DNA of 38,933 bases from JBIOHJ01 sp044448905 (lineage in GTDB: Bacteria > Bacteroidota > Bacteroidia > AKYH767-A > OLB10), in assembly GCA_044448905.1 (NCBI GenBank), contig JBIOHJ010000012.1, forward strand, positions 1 through 38,933, given 5' to 3'. The stretch's first letter is position 1. Each line of letters opens with the position of its first letter. Below the pieces are notes generated by a model. It made no database searches. It was not told the DNA's origin and was given only the letters and a program-made list of their open reading frames with translations. This document shows, piece after piece, positions 1-7,540 of this stretch. Both the position numbers and the translations under genes were made by a program.

Positions 1-116
1 TCTTTTCCTCTTTCCTGGATTCCCTGGGGCAAAAACCTTGCAATCTTGCCCATTTCGCCACCATCAACATAAGGGAAAATTTCGTGCGATACAAATAAAA
101 CTCTTGGCTTCTTCAT
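1..116 (-). CDS. glgA: Glycogen/starch synthase, N-terminal fragment
   Basis: Only the first 38 codons are inside the window; the gene runs off the left edge. The start codon is the ATG complementary to 114-116. The N-terminus reads MKKPRVLFVSHEIFPYVDGG and continues to a FLPQGIQERGK-like stretch. This matches the start of the Bacteroidota glycogen synthase family (GT5), where the first strand and a PQGIQ(E/K)(R/K)G motif are typical. The family transfers glucose from a nucleotide-sugar donor to a growing alpha-1,4-glucan in the cytoplasm. The gene is divergent from the propeller gene at 345. With so little sequence the family is probable, but function and completeness cannot be judged. Confidence 0.6.
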   Translation of the reverse strand, partial: MKKPRVLFVSHEIFPYVDGGEMGKIARFLPQGIQERGK

Positions 117-130
117 ATTGTCTTTCGTTA

Positions 131-150
131 TAGTTTAGGATAGTTTAGGA
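131..150. repeat. Perfect tandem 10-bp duplication
   Basis: The decamer TAGTTTAGGA occurs twice without a gap just upstream of the glycogen synthase start. The rest of the 228-bp divergent intergenic region (117-344) is AT-rich and shows nothing else I can name. Confidence 0.7.
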
Positions 151-344
151 ATTAAGTGCAAAAATACGAAAAATAATAGTCCATTTCAATTAAACTGCCA
201 AATAGAATTGAAATATTTCTTTGCTTTTCATCATTCAATGGGAAATTTTTGGATAAACTGGTTATTTTAAGGGAATTGAAAATCATGGCTTAACAATCAA
301 ATTTATTTCTATTTTTCAGGCTTCTAACACCATTATAATCTATT

Positions 345-3269
345 ATGAATATGCATATTAAAGGAATACCATTAATACTTGCAGTTACTTTGAACTTAAC
401 CGCTTATTCACAAAAAGAAAACACTCCTCCTACCACTTCAGCAGCTGAAAGATTAAACGGATATGAACAGCGAAAAAGGCTTGCTGAAACGTCAATTGTT
501 TCCAACGTAAAGTTCCGTTCGGCAGGTCCTTCTATTATGAGCGGGCGGGTAGTGGATGTAGATGTTTCGCCCAGCGATCCTACGCACTTTTATGTGGCTT
601 ATGCTTCAGGCGGGTTATGGGTTACGGATAATAACGGGCAATCATTCGAACCGCTTTTTGACCGGGAAGCTGTTATGACAATTGGTGATATTGCTGTTGA
701 CTGGAAACACGATGAAATAATTTGGGTTGGTACGGGCGAAAATAATTCGAGCCGGTCGTCTTATTCGGGGGTGGGAATTTTTAAAAGCAGCAATAAGGGA
801 AAAACATGGCAATATAAAGGGCTTGGCGAATCGCATCATACCGGAAGAATCATGTTAAATCCAAATGACTCAAATACGGTTTTGGTTGCCATGCTGGGGC
901 ATTTATATTCGGCAAATAATGAGCGCGGAGTTTATAAAACTACCGATGGGGGAAACAGCTGGAAAAAAACTTTGTTCGTTGATAGCAATACTGGTGCAAT
1001 TGATGTGGTGAGTAACCCGCTTAATCCAAAAATAATCTATGCTTCCATGTGGCATCGCCAGCGCAGAGCCTGGAATCTTACCGAAAGCGGAAACACAAGT
1101 GGAATTTTCAAAAGTACTGATGGCGGTGAAACCTGGTATTTAATTTCGGGAAAAGAAAGCGGGTTTCCGCAGGGTGACGGAACCGGAAGAATAGGGCTTG
1201 ATGTTTATTCAAAAAACCCGGATGTTATTTATGCTATTCTCGATAACCAGGCAAGACGTGAAAAAGAGAAAAAAGAAAAGAAGGATGAATTGACAAAAGA
1301 TTCGTTGCGCACGATGAGCAAAGAAATTTTTCTCAGCCTAAACGACACGTTACTTTCAAAATTTTTAAAGGATAATAATTTCGATGATGAATATTCGGCA
1401 AAGCGCGTGAAAAATATGGTGCATACCGACAGCATTAAACCCGCTGCATTGGTTGAGTTTTTGGAAGATGCCAATTCACTTTTATTCGACACCGATGTAA
1501 AAGGTGCTGAAGTATATCGAAGCAACGATGCCGGCAAAACCTGGAAACGAACGCATGATGATTACCTTGATAATTTATTTAACACATACGGATATTATTT
1601 CGGGCAGATTCGTGTAGCGCCAAATAATTCGGATAAAATTTTTATTGTGGGGGTTCCCATTCTTGTTTCGGAAGATGGCGGAAAAAATTTTAAATCAATT
1701 GATGCATCCAACATGCATGGCGATTACCATGCACTTTGGATCGATCCCACAAAAGACGGGCACATGATTGTTGGTAACGATGGCGGATTAAATATTACCT
1801 ACGATACTGGCAAAACATATTTTAAAGCCAACACTCCGCCTGTCGGGCAGTTTTATTCTGTAAATGTTGACATGGAAAAACCTTACAATGTTTATGGCGG
1901 CTTGCAGGACAACGGGGTATGGTACGGACCTTCAACCTATAAAGCAGATATGGGATGGTATGACGGTGGTCAGTATCCGTATAAATTTATTTTAGGTGGC
2001 GATGGTATGCAGGTTATGGTAGATACGCGCGATAACAACACGGTGTATTCGGGATTTCAATTCGGGTATTATTATCGCATCAATAAAACCACGGGCGAAA
2101 GTAAATCCATCAAGCCGAAACATAAATTGGGTGAGCGTCCGTTGCGTTTCAATTGGCAAACTCCCATTTGGCTGTCGCAGCATAACCAGGATATTCTTTA
2201 CCTAGGTTCAAATAAATTTCACCGTTCAATGAATAAAGGCGATGATTTTAAAACTCTCACCGGTGATTTAACAAAAGGTGGAAAAAAAGGCGATGTGACT
2301 TATGGCACCATTACAACTATTCATGAATCACCATTAAAATTCGGTTTGATTTATATCGGAACCGATGATGGTTTGATTTATGTTTCGCAGGATGTCGGCT
2401 ATACATGGAAAAAAACTTCCAACAACCCCCCTCAGAACCTTTGGACAAGTCGTGTTATCGCATCAGCATTTGATACTGGTACCGTTTATCTTTCCTTAAA
2501 TGGATATAGGTGGGATGATTTTACTCCCTATCTATATGCTTCAAAAAACTACGGGCAAACATGGGAACGCATCGGAATGGATTTACCCAACGAACCTCTT
2601 AATGTTGTTCGAGAAGATACCAAAAATAAAAACATCCTTTATGTTGGAACCGATAACGGCTTGTATGTATCATTAAATAAAGGAAAGTCATTTATGCGCA
2701 TGTCCGGAAATTTTCCGGCAACACCTGTGCATGATTTGGTAATTCATCCGCGAGACAATGAACTTGTTGTAGGTACACATGGTCGTTCAATTTATATTGC
2801 CTCGGCAAAAGAATTGCAGCAACTAACTGACACCCTCCTCGCAAAAGATATTTTTGTTTTCAAACCCGAACCTGTAAAATACAACAAAAACTGGGGGAAA
2901 ATATTTTCAAAATGGAGTGACCCTGTCGAGAAGAAAACTGTATTTGCTTTTTATGTGAAGGAAAAAAGTATTTCAACTATAAAAATTAAAACCGAAAAAG
3001 ATTTATTGCTCAGCCTGCTTAAAGACACCAGTGAAACAGGATTAAATTATGTGGAATATGATTTAAGCATAGACAGCACCGTTATCAGCCCGTATCAAAC
3101 TGTGGTGAATGAAAATAAAAATTTAAGTGAAGAAGAAAAGAAAATTGAAAGAGCCGATAATAAAAAGTATTACCTCAAACCCGGTAAATATATTTTAGAA
3201 ATTGAAACACAAAAAGGAATTAAAATGAAAGAAGAATTTTTAGTGAAAGGAGAAGACAAGGCTAAGTAG
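345..3269 (+). CDS. Secreted BNR/sortilin-like beta-propeller protein
   Basis: This 974-aa protein starts with a signal peptide (hydrophobic residues about 7-20, then AYS before Gln). The body carries many Asp-box repeats of the form S-x-D-x-G-x-T-W, for example KTTDGGNSW, KSTDGGETW, RSNDAGKTW and SQDVGYTW. These mark VPS10/sortilin-like or sialidase-like propellers, common as large exported proteins in Bacteroidota. A Lys/Glu-rich insertion (about residues 302-345) interrupts the propeller. The last 130 residues follow the propeller and show no clear T9SS sorting domain. Such proteins are often labelled glycosyl hydrolases, but the Asp box alone does not show catalysis and I see no catalytic signature. 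The ATG at 351 is an alternative start. Confidence 0.85.
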   Translation: MNMHIKGIPLILAVTLNLTAYSQKENTPPTTSAAERLNGYEQRKRLAETSIVSNVKFRSAGPSIMSGRVVDVDVSPSDPTHFYVAYASGGLWVTDNNGQSFEPLFDREAVMTIGDIAVDWKHDEIIWVGTGENNSSRSSYSGVGIFKSSNKGKTWQYKGLGESHHTGRIMLNPNDSNTVLVAMLGHLYSANNERGVYKTTDGGNSWKKTLFVDSNTGAIDVVSNPLNPKIIYASMWHRQRRAWNLTESGNTSGIFKSTDGGETWYLISGKESGFPQGDGTGRIGLDVYSKNPDVIYAILDNQARREKEKKEKKDELTKDSLRTMSKEIFLSLNDTLLSKFLKDNNFDDEYSAKRVKNMVHTDSIKPAALVEFLEDANSLLFDTDVKGAEVYRSNDAGKTWKRTHDDYLDNLFNTYGYYFGQIRVAPNNSDKIFIVGVPILVSEDGGKNFKSIDASNMHGDYHALWIDPTKDGHMIVGNDGGLNITYDTGKTYFKANTPPVGQFYSVNVDMEKPYNVYGGLQDNGVWYGPSTYKADMGWYDGGQYPYKFILGGDGMQVMVDTRDNNTVYSGFQFGYYYRINKTTGESKSIKPKHKLGERPLRFNWQTPIWLSQHNQDILYLGSNKFHRSMNKGDDFKTLTGDLTKGGKKGDVTYGTITTIHESPLKFGLIYIGTDDGLIYVSQDVGYTWKKTSNNPPQNLWTSRVIASAFDTGTVYLSLNGYRWDDFTPYLYASKNYGQTWERIGMDLPNEPLNVVREDTKNKNILYVGTDNGLYVSLNKGKSFMRMSGNFPATPVHDLVIHPRDNELVVGTHGRSIYIASAKELQQLTDTLLAKDIFVFKPEPVKYNKNWGKIFSKWSDPVEKKTVFAFYVKEKSISTIKIKTEKDLLLSLLKDTSETGLNYVEYDLSIDSTVISPYQTVVNENKNLSEEEKKIERADNKKYYLKPGKYILEIETQKGIKMKEEFLVKGEDKAK

Positions 3270-3281
3270 ATTGACTTGAAC

Positions 3282-3306
3282 TAATTACCAAATTACCTTA
3301 ATTACC
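3282..3306. repeat. Short (TAATTACC)-type repeat copies
   Basis: Three imperfect copies of the word TAATTACC lie between the propeller gene and HTH gene A; the last copy overlaps the stop codon of gene A (complement of 3302-3304). The same word forms a nine-unit tandem array at 32163-32234. Confidence 0.6.
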
Positions 3307-3670
3307 TTTTCTCCAGCAATTCATTAATCTTTTTCAAATAAACATTTTCTTGTTTTTGCATCACGAGGTCGCGCTTACAAGCTTCAAGATTTTTTTCCAA
3401 TTCCGAAATTTTTATTTTCAGTTCCGAAATCTTATCATCCAATGGTCCTGTTGTAGGTGAGGTCGAACCACCGTCCTCCTCCACCGGGTAATGTTTAAAA
3501 AAATTATACTTCAGTTGGTTTCCGATTTTCTGCAATGTTTCCACATCAATGCTTGGGCGCGTGGTCAGGTAGGTGGCGGCCGAACCCGTAAAACCAATTG
3601 CCCTCCCAAGCGTTTGCTTAGTCATGTGGCGCAATGCCAGCACTTCAGTAATTTTGTTTCCAATATGCAT
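3302..3670 (-). CDS. Small HTH/coiled-coil protein A (array-linked)
   Basis: This 122-aa protein is read from the ATG complementary to 3668-3670. An upstream TTG (3739) would add 23 residues, but the family usually begins close to the HIG motif. Residues 2-61 (HIGNKITEV ... DVETLQKIGNQLKYNFFKHY) resemble a compact XRE-like helix-turn-helix domain. A Gly/Ser/Thr/Pro linker (64-76) follows, then a coiled coil to the C-terminus (LDDKISELKIKISELEKN and onward). The same plan and the motifs HIG, TL..I...LKYNF and a C-terminal coiled coil recur in the 22490-22834 gene. The gene is preceded by an eight-unit 21-bp repeat array and looks monocistronic, because it converges on the propeller gene. A DNA-binding role is inferred; target and effector are unknown. 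Confidence 0.75.
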   Translation of the reverse strand: MHIGNKITEVLALRHMTKQTLGRAIGFTGSAATYLTTRPSIDVETLQKIGNQLKYNFFKHYPVEEDGGSTSPTTGPLDDKISELKIKISELEKNLEACKRDLVMQKQENVYLKKINELLEKR

Positions 3671-3690
3671 TTTTATAATGTTTTTGATGA

Positions 3691-3707
3691 AATTTTGACC
3701 AAAATTA
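3691..3707 (-). promoter_or_regulatory. Possible -7 box overlapping a dyad, HTH gene A
   Basis: On the minus strand 3707-3700 reads TAATTTTG, matching the Bacteroidota -7 consensus TAnnTTTG. It overlaps a near-perfect dyad AATTTTG-AC-CAAAATT (3691-3706), and a wider inverted pair TTGAC/GTCAA spans 3695-3720. This would put transcription about 20-25 bp upstream of the ATG and the repeat array upstream of the promoter. No good -33 TTG was found, so this is a suggestion only. Confidence 0.35.
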
Positions 3708-3744
3708 AAAAAATTGTCAATAAATCTAATCTTCCACAAAAAAT

Positions 3745-3912
3745 ATTGATATCTTCGATAAAATAATTGATATCTGAAACAAAATAATTGATAGTATTAA
3801 CAAATCAATTAATGCCTTAAATAAAATAATTGATACACTTATAAAAATAATTAATACATTCGACAAAATAATTGATACTCACAATAAAGTAATTGATACC
3901 AACTGCTCCAAA
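3745..3912. repeat. Direct-repeat array A: 8 units, exact 21-bp period
   Basis: Eight units begin at 3745, 3766, 3787, 3808, 3829, 3850, 3871 and 3892, always 21 bp apart. Each starts with ATTGATA (ATTAATG and ATTAATA in units 4 and 6), followed by about seven variable bases and then AAAATA (variants AAATCA, AAAGTA). The last unit is degenerate after ATTGATACC. The fixed and variable blocks and the two-turn period suggest stacked protein-binding sites on one face of the helix. The array lies between the lipoprotein terminator and HTH gene A, with its nearest edge 75 bp upstream of that gene's ATG. There are no unique spacers, so it is not a CRISPR array. Confidence 0.9.
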
Positions 3913-3935
3913 ATTAACATCTGCAGCAAAAAAAA

Positions 3936-3957
3936 GCGTCCGTCAACTGACGGACGC
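3936..3957. terminator. Bidirectional rho-independent terminator
   Basis: A 9-bp GC-rich stem, GCGTCCGTC / GACGGACGC, closes on the loop AACT. It is flanked by an A run on the left and a T run on the right, so it can act on both strands. It lies 32 bp after the lipoprotein gene (minus strand) and isolates that gene from the downstream repeat array and HTH gene A. Confidence 0.85.
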
Positions 3958-3989
3958 TTTTTAAAAAGAGGGTTTAACCTTATATTTTA

Positions 3990-5060
3990 TTATTGTGCAG
4001 GACAATTCAAATAACCCAAATCGGCAACACCATTATCATAATTTTTGTTAATCTTATCTGCTGCGTCATTCAATTGTGATAATGTATAAGGCGATGCACA
4101 ACCACCCAATTTCTTTTCTGCTTCAGCTAATAGTTGGGCTACAGTCCAGTTTACAAAAGGGCCCGATGCAATTACCATATTACCAAGCAGTACATTATTA
4201 GCATCGAAATTCACATCGTAAGCATCAAATGTAATGTTAAGTTTAAGCGCAACTACCTGTCCAGCTAATACAGTTATCTTATCATTAGTAGGATTCAAAT
4301 AATTTTGAGTTAACACTTTTGGCGTGCTGCCCTGTGGCAGGAAATTAGTAACGGCCTGTGCAGATGTAAGTGTAATCTTCTTATTGCATCCAACTATCAA
4401 ACCACCGGGAAATGCCCCTGCAAATTTTGCGTGAAGGTAAGTTCCCGGATTACCACCTTGAGGAACTGCGCCCCATCCACCTTGTGTTTGCGTACGGTTT
4501 CCATTGCAGCAAACCTGTATGCAGTATTCAAAATACATTCCGAATTTTTCTCCGGTAAACTGGTTTCCTTCAGCCCATACATCCAATTGGTTACCCAAAG
4601 CATCAACAACAATTGCCTGGGCAGCAATGCAAACACAATCGAGTTTCTTCTTCGCAAAATCAATTGTAAACACAAAATGATTGCCGTTCACATTGTCCCA
4701 CGTCTCATACGGAAATAATGACGGATCAATATTTCCTTCTGTCATCATTTGCGCAAGATCTTCGCATTCTCCCACATACAAATTTCCTTTGTCAATTAGA
4801 TACCCGTTGAATGTATTGTATTCAACATATAGCAGGTTTTCATCGTTCCAAACCGTAACTACGCCAACCTCAACTTTATTTTTATTAAAAAACTTCTTCT
4901 GAATAATTTTACCACAGGCAGTGCGGTCGTTATCAGAAATTGGTGCCGATCCTGTACTACCGCCTGTCGATGGAGTTGTTAAATTTTCTTTTGTACAGGC
5001 AATAAATACGGTAATTCCCATAAGAATCATCGTTGTCATTAATTTGATTGGTTTTTTCAT
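3990..5060 (-). CDS. Lipoprotein of unknown function
   Basis: This 356-aa protein begins with a lipoprotein signal: a charged start, a hydrophobic stretch and the lipobox-like VFIAC with Cys22, followed by a Ser/Thr/Gly linker. It is therefore probably anchored in the cell envelope. Residues about 140-182 hold several cysteines (CVC, CIQVCC). Residues about 190-280 start with TQTQGGWG and run through AQAVTNFLPQG and VLAGQVVALKLN; I associate this block with large secreted Bacteroidota proteins, but I cannot name the domain. The gene ends at a strong terminator. No enzymatic motif is visible, and a surface or adhesive role is only a guess. Confidence 0.75.
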   Translation of the reverse strand: MKKPIKLMTTMILMGITVFIACTKENLTTPSTGGSTGSAPISDNDRTACGKIIQKKFFNKNKVEVGVVTVWNDENLLYVEYNTFNGYLIDKGNLYVGECEDLAQMMTEGNIDPSLFPYETWDNVNGNHFVFTIDFAKKKLDCVCIAAQAIVVDALGNQLDVWAEGNQFTGEKFGMYFEYCIQVCCNGNRTQTQGGWGAVPQGGNPGTYLHAKFAGAFPGGLIVGCNKKITLTSAQAVTNFLPQGSTPKVLTQNYLNPTNDKITVLAGQVVALKLNITFDAYDVNFDANNVLLGNMVIASGPFVNWTVAQLLAEAEKKLGGCASPYTLSQLNDAADKINKNYDNGVADLGYLNCPAQ

Positions 5061-5207
5061 ATCTATATAAGGTTTTTTATTTTATGATGCAATGTTACAA
5101 AGCAAATAATCCGGTTTTCCCGGATTTTGGGCGATCATCATCAGGTTTATGGTGAATATGATTAAATTCGCAACTGTAGTTTGCTGTTTCAAATAAATTT
5201 ATCCTTC

Positions 5208-6770
5208 ATGAAAAAAATATTTAACCTAATTTCAGGTCTTTTATTCTTCACACAAATCAATGGACAGGTAAACCTACAGTTGTTAGGCCAGTTGCCTTTT
5301 CCCGGCACTACTTGTGCCGGTGTATGGCACTATGTTGACTCAATCGGAAATGAATATGCTTTGGTAGGTGCCGGAAACGGAATTGCAATTGTAGATGTAA
5401 CGGCTCCGGCTACACCGGTTTTATTATTTACGGTTCCGGCTGCGCAGAGTTTATGGCGCGAACTCAAAACACATAACCATTATTGTTATGCAGGTACAGA
5501 AGGAGGCGGGGGAATCACCATAATCAACCTCCAATACCTTCCCGATAGTGTTCAATACAAAACATGGATGGGTGACAGTACAATTACCGGGCAGTTATCT
5601 TCATCGCATACTGTTGGCATTGCTGACGGCTACCTCTACGTATATGGCTCCAATCTTTTTAATGGCGGAGCCATCATTGCTGACATTGCTACCGATCCCT
5701 GGAATCCACATTATGTTGGAAACTATTCGCTCAATTATATTCATGATGGTTATGTGCGTAACGATACCTTATGGGCAGGTGAAATTTTAGCAGGGCAATT
5801 TTCAGTGGTTGATGTTACCAACAAAAGCGCCCCTGTTTTGCTGGCAACGCAAACAACTCCCGGGGCTTTTTGCCATAACACTTGGCTGTCTGATAATGGA
5901 AAATACTTATTTACGACCGATGAAGTTAATGGTGCGCCTTTAGGTTCTTTTGATATATCAGATCTCGCTAATATTAAAATGGTTGATACCTATTTTACAA
6001 ATTTAATTCCCGGCAGTCCTGTACATAATACACATGTCATTAACGATTATCTTGTTAATCCCTCTTATGGCAGCCAGATTACCATTGTGGATGCCCTCCA
6101 CCCCGACAATCTTATTGAAATTGCAAGCTACCCCACAGGTACCAGCCTTTGTTGGGAAGCAATTCCCTACTTGCCATCAGGAAACATCATTGCAACTACA
6201 ATCAATGATGGCTTATACATTTTTTCTCCGTATTATGTGCGCGCTTGTTATCTTGAAGGGATAGTAACAGATAGTGTAACCGCTCTTCCCATAAACACCG
6301 CCACTGTTCTCATCCAATCAACAACCATTAGTACGCTGTCTGCTCTTACCGGTGAATACAAAACCGGAATTCCTGATTCGGGAACATATACCGTTACAGT
6401 TTCCAAAACAGGTTATTTTCCTAAAACAATTACTGGTGTAGTTCTTACCACCGGTAACGTTACCCAATTAGATGTTAAATTGCTTTCACTTACTTTCGGT
6501 ATTGAAAATGTGTTTAATGAAGAAAATTTGTTTGAAGTTATTCCCAATCCTTTTAATAGCTCCTTTAATCTTTTATTGAAAGGGCCTTTCTTTTCAGAAA
6601 ATACTTTTATGGAGATTATTGATATTGCGGGAAAAGTAATTGAACAAATTCCTTTAGCAGGAATAGAAAAAATAAACTTAGGTGGAAAATTAAATACGGG
6701 AATTTACTTTATCCGTTTGTACGATGGAAATTTCAAAAGCCGCCCTGTAAAAATTGCAAAAGTTTATTAA
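5208..6770 (+). CDS. LVIVD-repeat (choice-of-anchor B-like) T9SS protein
   Basis: The start is taken at the ATG at 5208 (MKKIFNL), which gives a clean signal peptide ending near INGQ; an in-frame TTG lies 27 bp upstream. Residues about 30-345 contain repeated strands such as GIAIVDVTAPATPVLL, FSVVDVTNKSAPVLL and GSFDISDLANIKMV. These are LVIVD-type propeller repeats of choice-of-anchor B family proteins. Next comes a carboxypeptidase-regulatory-like beta domain (about 350-435; EGIVTDSVTALPINTATV). The end is a type A T9SS sorting domain (VIPNPFNSSFNLLL ... GIYFIRLYDG). The protein should be exported through the outer membrane and attached to the surface or released. The ligand is unknown. Confidence 0.85.
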   Translation: MKKIFNLISGLLFFTQINGQVNLQLLGQLPFPGTTCAGVWHYVDSIGNEYALVGAGNGIAIVDVTAPATPVLLFTVPAAQSLWRELKTHNHYCYAGTEGGGGITIINLQYLPDSVQYKTWMGDSTITGQLSSSHTVGIADGYLYVYGSNLFNGGAIIADIATDPWNPHYVGNYSLNYIHDGYVRNDTLWAGEILAGQFSVVDVTNKSAPVLLATQTTPGAFCHNTWLSDNGKYLFTTDEVNGAPLGSFDISDLANIKMVDTYFTNLIPGSPVHNTHVINDYLVNPSYGSQITIVDALHPDNLIEIASYPTGTSLCWEAIPYLPSGNIIATTINDGLYIFSPYYVRACYLEGIVTDSVTALPINTATVLIQSTTISTLSALTGEYKTGIPDSGTYTVTVSKTGYFPKTITGVVLTTGNVTQLDVKLLSLTFGIENVFNEENLFEVIPNPFNSSFNLLLKGPFFSENTFMEIIDIAGKVIEQIPLAGIEKINLGGKLNTGIYFIRLYDGNFKSRPVKIAKVY

Positions 6771-6788
6771 GATTACATATCATCAACA

Positions 6789-7504
6789 ATGCAAAAAATA
6801 ATTTTCCGTGATTTGGGTTTAATTGATTTCAAAGAAGCCTGGGATTACCAGGAACAATTGCTTAATGAAATTGTTGACCAAAAGCTTCTTAATCGCAATT
6901 CTGCAAACTTCAAACTTCAAACTATTTACTTTTCTGCGAGCATCCTCATGTATATACGTTAGGCAAAAGCGGAACAGAAGACCATTTGCTTCTGGACGAA
7001 AAACAATTGGATGATAATAACGCAACCTTCTACAAAATAAACCGCGGAGGCGATATTACTTATCATGGTCCGGGCCAGGTTGTAGGGTACCCGATTTTAA
7101 ATCTCGATTATTTTTTTAACGACATTCATAAATATCTCCGGCTGCTCGAAGAAGTAATTATCCGCACGCTTGCGGAATACAATATTCCAGGTGAACGGAT
7201 TGACAAGCTTACAGGAGTATGGCTCGATGCAAATGACCCTGAACGTGCACGAAAAATTTGCGCATTCGGTGTACGGTGCAGCCGTTGGGTTACCATGCAT
7301 GGATTTGCGTTCAATATAAATACCGATCTGAATTACTTTTCCAACATCATTCCATGCGGAATTACCGACAAAAAGGTGACTTCATTAAAACAGGAGCTTG
7401 GAAAAGAAATTGTTCCTGTCGAAGTAAAAGAAAAACTTAAAAAACATTTTTCTGATTTGTTCCATGCAGAAATAGTTGAGGAAAATATTCAACTTCCCGC
7501 ATAA
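6789..7504 (+). pseudogene. lipB: Octanoyltransferase LipB, frameshifted by a 7-bp repeat
   Basis: LipB moves the octanoyl group from acyl carrier protein to lipoyl domains. The gene starts at the ATG at 6789 (MQKIIFRDLGLIDFKEAW), but that frame stops at a TAG at 6960. The rest of LipB continues in another frame from about 6920: NYLLFCEHPHVYTLGKSG, then RGGDITYHGPGQ, the SRWVTMHGFAFN block, and the PCGITDKKVTS segment with the expected catalytic Cys and Lys. The break falls in (CAAACTT)2CAAACTA. Removing 14 bp restores the frame and gives the usual family spacing; adding one 7-bp unit also restores it. As written, only a truncated product lacking the N-terminal part could be made. This may be a real off state, a decayed copy or an assembly error. 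Confidence 0.8.
6904..6923 (+). repeat. Intragenic heptamer repeat in lipB
   Basis: CAAACTT occurs twice in full and is followed by CAAACT. The extra 14 bp account exactly for the frame change in lipB. Confidence 0.85.
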
Positions 7505-7526
7505 TATCTTTTTCTTTGAAATCATT

Positions 7527-7534
7527 TACTTTTG
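7527..7534 (+). promoter_or_regulatory. Possible -7 box (TACTTTTG) before the serine hydrolase
   Basis: TACTTTTG fits TAnnTTTG and lies just before the ATG at 7541, which would give a very short or absent leader. No matching -33 element is seen. Confidence 0.3.
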
Positions 7535-7540
7535 CTGTTG

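Noticed and set aside
3671..3739. Extended N-terminus of HTH gene A from the TTG at 3739
   Set aside because: The extra 23 residues are AT-driven (Phe/Asn/Ile-rich), and the related gene B starts close to its HIG motif.
3745..3912. CRISPR array or plasmid-type replication iterons
   Set aside because: There are no spacers, and no replication initiator or plasmid gene is nearby. The small protein has an HTH but no Rep-like domain.
7097..7314. Minus-strand open frames inside lipB
   Set aside because: These are antisense shadows of a recognisable LipB sequence with no family match of their own.
6789..7504. Programmed ribosomal frameshift in lipB
   Set aside because: The break coincides with a 14-bp tandem expansion whose removal restores family spacing. 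No slippery site with a downstream structure was seen.
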